The notes under the pieces are model-generated. The model did not search any database. It worked only from the letters and a program-made list of their open reading frames with translations, and was not told where the DNA came from. Below are positions 6,514 to 8,140 of a stretch of 8,140 bases of DNA, piece by piece. The translations under genes and the position numbers were made by a program. Within the stretch, counting starts at the first letter, position 1. Every line of letters begins with the position of its first letter. The DNA is from an uncultured Holophagaceae bacterium (GTDB taxonomy: Bacteria; Acidobacteriota; Holophagae; Holophagales; Holophagaceae): NCBI GenBank assembly GCA_903890595.1, contig CAITBU010000362.1, positions 1 to 8,140 on the forward strand, written 5' to 3'.

Positions 6514-6912
6514 ATGAGCCAAGCCCCCATCCGCATCGTCATCGCCAAGCCCGGCCTGGACGGTCATGACCGTGGGGCCAAAGTGGTGGCCCGAGCCCTC
6601 CGGGACGCCGGCATGGAGGTCATCTACACGGGCCTCCGCCAGACGCCCATGCAGATCGCCGCCGCTGTGGTGCAGGAGGACGCCCGCGTCCTGGGCATGA
6701 GCATCCTCAGTGGGGCGCACAACCAGATCTTCCCCGAGGTCATGCGGCTGCTGAAGGAGCAGGGTGCGGACGATGTGCTGGTGTTCGCCGGCGGCATCAT
6801 CCCCGATGAGGACATCCCGGCCCTGAAGGCCCTCGGCATCCGGGAGATCTTCCAGCCCGGCACCAACACCGATGACATCGTCGCCTTCATCCACCAGGCA
6901 CTCTCCTCCTGA
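6514..6912 (+). CDS. Stand-alone cobalamin-binding subunit, methylmalonyl-CoA mutase type
   Basis: A 132-residue protein equal to the C-terminal B12-binding domain of methylmalonyl-CoA mutase and its relatives (isobutyryl-CoA or ethylmalonyl-CoA type mutases), which rearrange acyl-CoA carbon skeletons. The cobalamin signature D-x-H-x-x-G is visible as D16-G-H18-D-R-G21 after IAKPGLDG; H18 is the predicted lower axial ligand to cobalt. The other two elements are also present: MSILSGAHN (the S-x-L motif, about 73-81) and VFAGGIIPDEDI (the GG motif, about 89-100). GIREIFQPGT near the end is typical. There is no catalytic barrel, so it must pair with a large subunit encoded elsewhere. The ATG at 6514 has GGAG 6 nt upstream. 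Its stop overlaps the radA start by one base (TGATG). Which acyl-CoA is used cannot be told from this subunit. Confidence 0.92.
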   Translation: MSQAPIRIVIAKPGLDGHDRGAKVVARALRDAGMEVIYTGLRQTPMQIAAAVVQEDARVLGMSILSGAHNQIFPEVMRLLKEQGADDVLVFAGGIIPDEDIPALKALGIREIFQPGTNTDDIVAFIHQALSS

Positions 6913-8140
6913 TGGCCAAAGCCTCGCCCCTGTTCGAGTGCACCGCCTGCGGGGCGCGGCATCCGAAGGCCATGGGCAAGTGCACCGCCTGCGGCGCCTG
7001 GGAGGCGGTCCAGGAGGTGCGCGGCAGCCTGAAGCGGGATCTGCAGCGCAGCGACTCTGCCTTTGTCCAGGGCCACTACAGCGGCCCCGTGGCCCTACCG
7101 GATGTGCTGGTGACGGACAGTCAGCGCGAACCCACGGGCCTGGTGGAGCTGGACCGGGTGCTGGGGGGCGGCGTGGTGCCGGGGATGGTGGCCCTGCTGG
7201 GCGGCGAGCCCGGCATCGGCAAGTCCACCCTGCTGCTCCAGTGGGCCGCAACCTCCAAAGGCTTGGTGCTCTACGCCAGCGGCGAAGAGAGCGAGCGGCA
7301 GATCAAGCTGCGGGCTCAGCGCCTGGGCGCAGAGAACCCGGGCATCCACCTGCTGGCGGAGACGGACGTGCGGCGGATCCTCGAGGCCGCCGAGCGCATG
7401 AAGCCGGACCTGCTGCTGGTGGACAGCATCCAGACCCTCTTTGATCCCGACTTCGAGAGCAGTGCGGGCAGCGTCAGTCAGGTGCGCGGCTGTGCCACCC
7501 TGCTCACCCGCTGGGCCAAAGCCACGGGCACGCCTCTGGTGCTGGTGGGTCATGTCACCAAGGACGGCAGCCTCGCTGGCCCCAAGGTGCTGGAGCACCT
7601 CGTGGATACCGTGCTGGCCTTCGAGGGGGATCGCCACCACCACCATCGCCTCCTGCGGGCCCTGAAGAACCGCTTCGGTGCGGCCTTTGAGCTGGGTGTG
7701 TTCGCCATGACCGAGCGGGGCCTGGTGCCTGCCGAGGGCAACCCCTTCTTCCTGGATGCCGAGCCCCGGCCCGGCTGCGCCGCCACGGTGGTGCTCAGCG
7801 GCACCCGGCCTATGGTGGTGGAGATCCAGGCCCTGGTGGCCTCATCGGGCCTAGGCATCCCCCGGCGCACGGCCCTGGGCATCGACGGCCAGCGGCTCGC
7901 CATGCTCTGTGCGGTGGCCGAGCGGCGCGGCGGCGTGCAGCTCCATGACCGGGATGTGTACCTCAACGTGGCCGGGGGCCTCGAGATCGAGGATCCCGCC
8001 GCGGACCTGGCGGTGGTGGCCGCCCTCTGCAGCAGTGCCACGGGCCGCCTGCTGGCCCCGAAGTGCCTCTTCATGGGCGAGGTGGGCCTCACGGGCGAGG
8101 TGCGCCCCGTGGCCCAGCTGCCCCTGCGCCTGCAGGAGGG
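6912..8140 (+). CDS. radA: DNA repair protein RadA (Sms), 3' end outside window
   Basis: The first 409 residues of a protein usually about 450-460 long; the stop lies beyond the right edge. RadA is a RecA-like, DnaB-type hexameric ATPase that drives branch migration of recombination intermediates. In order: an N-terminal zinc finger, C10-x2-C13 and C24-x2-C27; the Walker A loop GGEPGIGKST (97-106); GEES (124-127); Walker B LLLVDS (167-172); and the RadA-specific KNRFG motif (252-256), followed by ELGVFAMTERGL. From about residue 280 comes the Lon-protease-like domain (e.g. GIDGQRLAMLCAV, DVYLNVAGGLE, FMGEVGLTGEVRPV), which in RadA is structural, not proteolytic. Four histidines in a row (242-245) sit in the loop before KNRFG. 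The ATG at 6912 shares its A with the TGA of the preceding gene and has no good ribosome-binding site of its own (nearest AGG 13 nt upstream), so translation probably restarts from that gene. Confidence 0.97.
   Translation, partial: MAKASPLFECTACGARHPKAMGKCTACGAWEAVQEVRGSLKRDLQRSDSAFVQGHYSGPVALPDVLVTDSQREPTGLVELDRVLGGGVVPGMVALLGGEPGIGKSTLLLQWAATSKGLVLYASGEESERQIKLRAQRLGAENPGIHLLAETDVRRILEAAERMKPDLLLVDSIQTLFDPDFESSAGSVSQVRGCATLLTRWAKATGTPLVLVGHVTKDGSLAGPKVLEHLVDTVLAFEGDRHHHHRLLRALKNRFGAAFELGVFAMTERGLVPAEGNPFFLDAEPRPGCAATVVLSGTRPMVVEIQALVASSGLGIPRRTALGIDGQRLAMLCAVAERRGGVQLHDRDVYLNVAGGLEIEDPAADLAVVAALCSSATGRLLAPKCLFMGEVGLTGEVRPVAQLPLRLQE

Noticed and set aside
6028..7251. A long upstream extension of the HIT gene to a 522-residue protein
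   Set aside because: The added 408 residues are antisense to trmL, the B12 subunit and radA, are Arg/Pro/Gly-rich, and have no homology signature. HIT proteins of this class are about 110-140 residues and start at the conserved Cys pair.

Overview
The window is very GC-rich, with G or C in most third codon positions and tightly packed genes. It reads as the chromosome of a Gram-negative-type soil or sediment bacterium. Its mix is an elaborate soluble phosphorelay, a FIST sensor protein, a free-standing cobalamin-binding mutase subunit and standard housekeeping genes. That would fit an acidobacterium such as a Holophaga/Geothrix relative, or a deltaproteobacterium. This taxonomic guess is inference from codon bias and gene content only. 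I see no mobile element, tRNA, rRNA or CRISPR.

Layout: transcription diverges from one point at about 6028-6039. Leftward (minus strand), in reading order, are a HIT-family hydrolase (6027-5683), a REC-domain response regulator with an unrecognised C-terminal region (5637-4771), a FIST-domain sensory protein (4634-3489), a PAS-PAS hybrid histidine kinase with REC and Hpt domains (3486-721), and a second response regulator with two tandem receiver domains that runs off the left edge (644-1). Rightward (plus strand) are trmL (6040-6495), a stand-alone B12-binding subunit of the methylmalonyl-CoA mutase type (6514-6912), and radA (6912 onward), which runs off the right edge.

The four leftward signalling genes form a plausible single pathway. 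FIST would bind a small cytoplasmic ligand. The kinase, whose start codon is 2 nt after the FIST stop, would autophosphorylate on its histidine and relay phosphate through its own receiver aspartate and Hpt histidine to the flanking response regulators. Every canonical phosphotransfer residue in this chain is visible. Neither response regulator shows a DNA-binding domain in what can be read. One carries an uncharacterised, apparently helical region, and the output of the other lies outside the window.

The rightward genes are housekeeping: wobble-base tRNA methylation, a cobalamin-dependent carbon-skeleton mutase component, and recombination/repair branch migration. They are closely spaced (18 nt, then a 1-nt overlap), so they are probably co-transcribed. 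The points most worth a second look are the response regulator of unknown output, the FIST-kinase-regulator relay, the 12-bp divergent start region shared by the HIT gene and trmL, and a run of nine C in the leader of the first response regulator.
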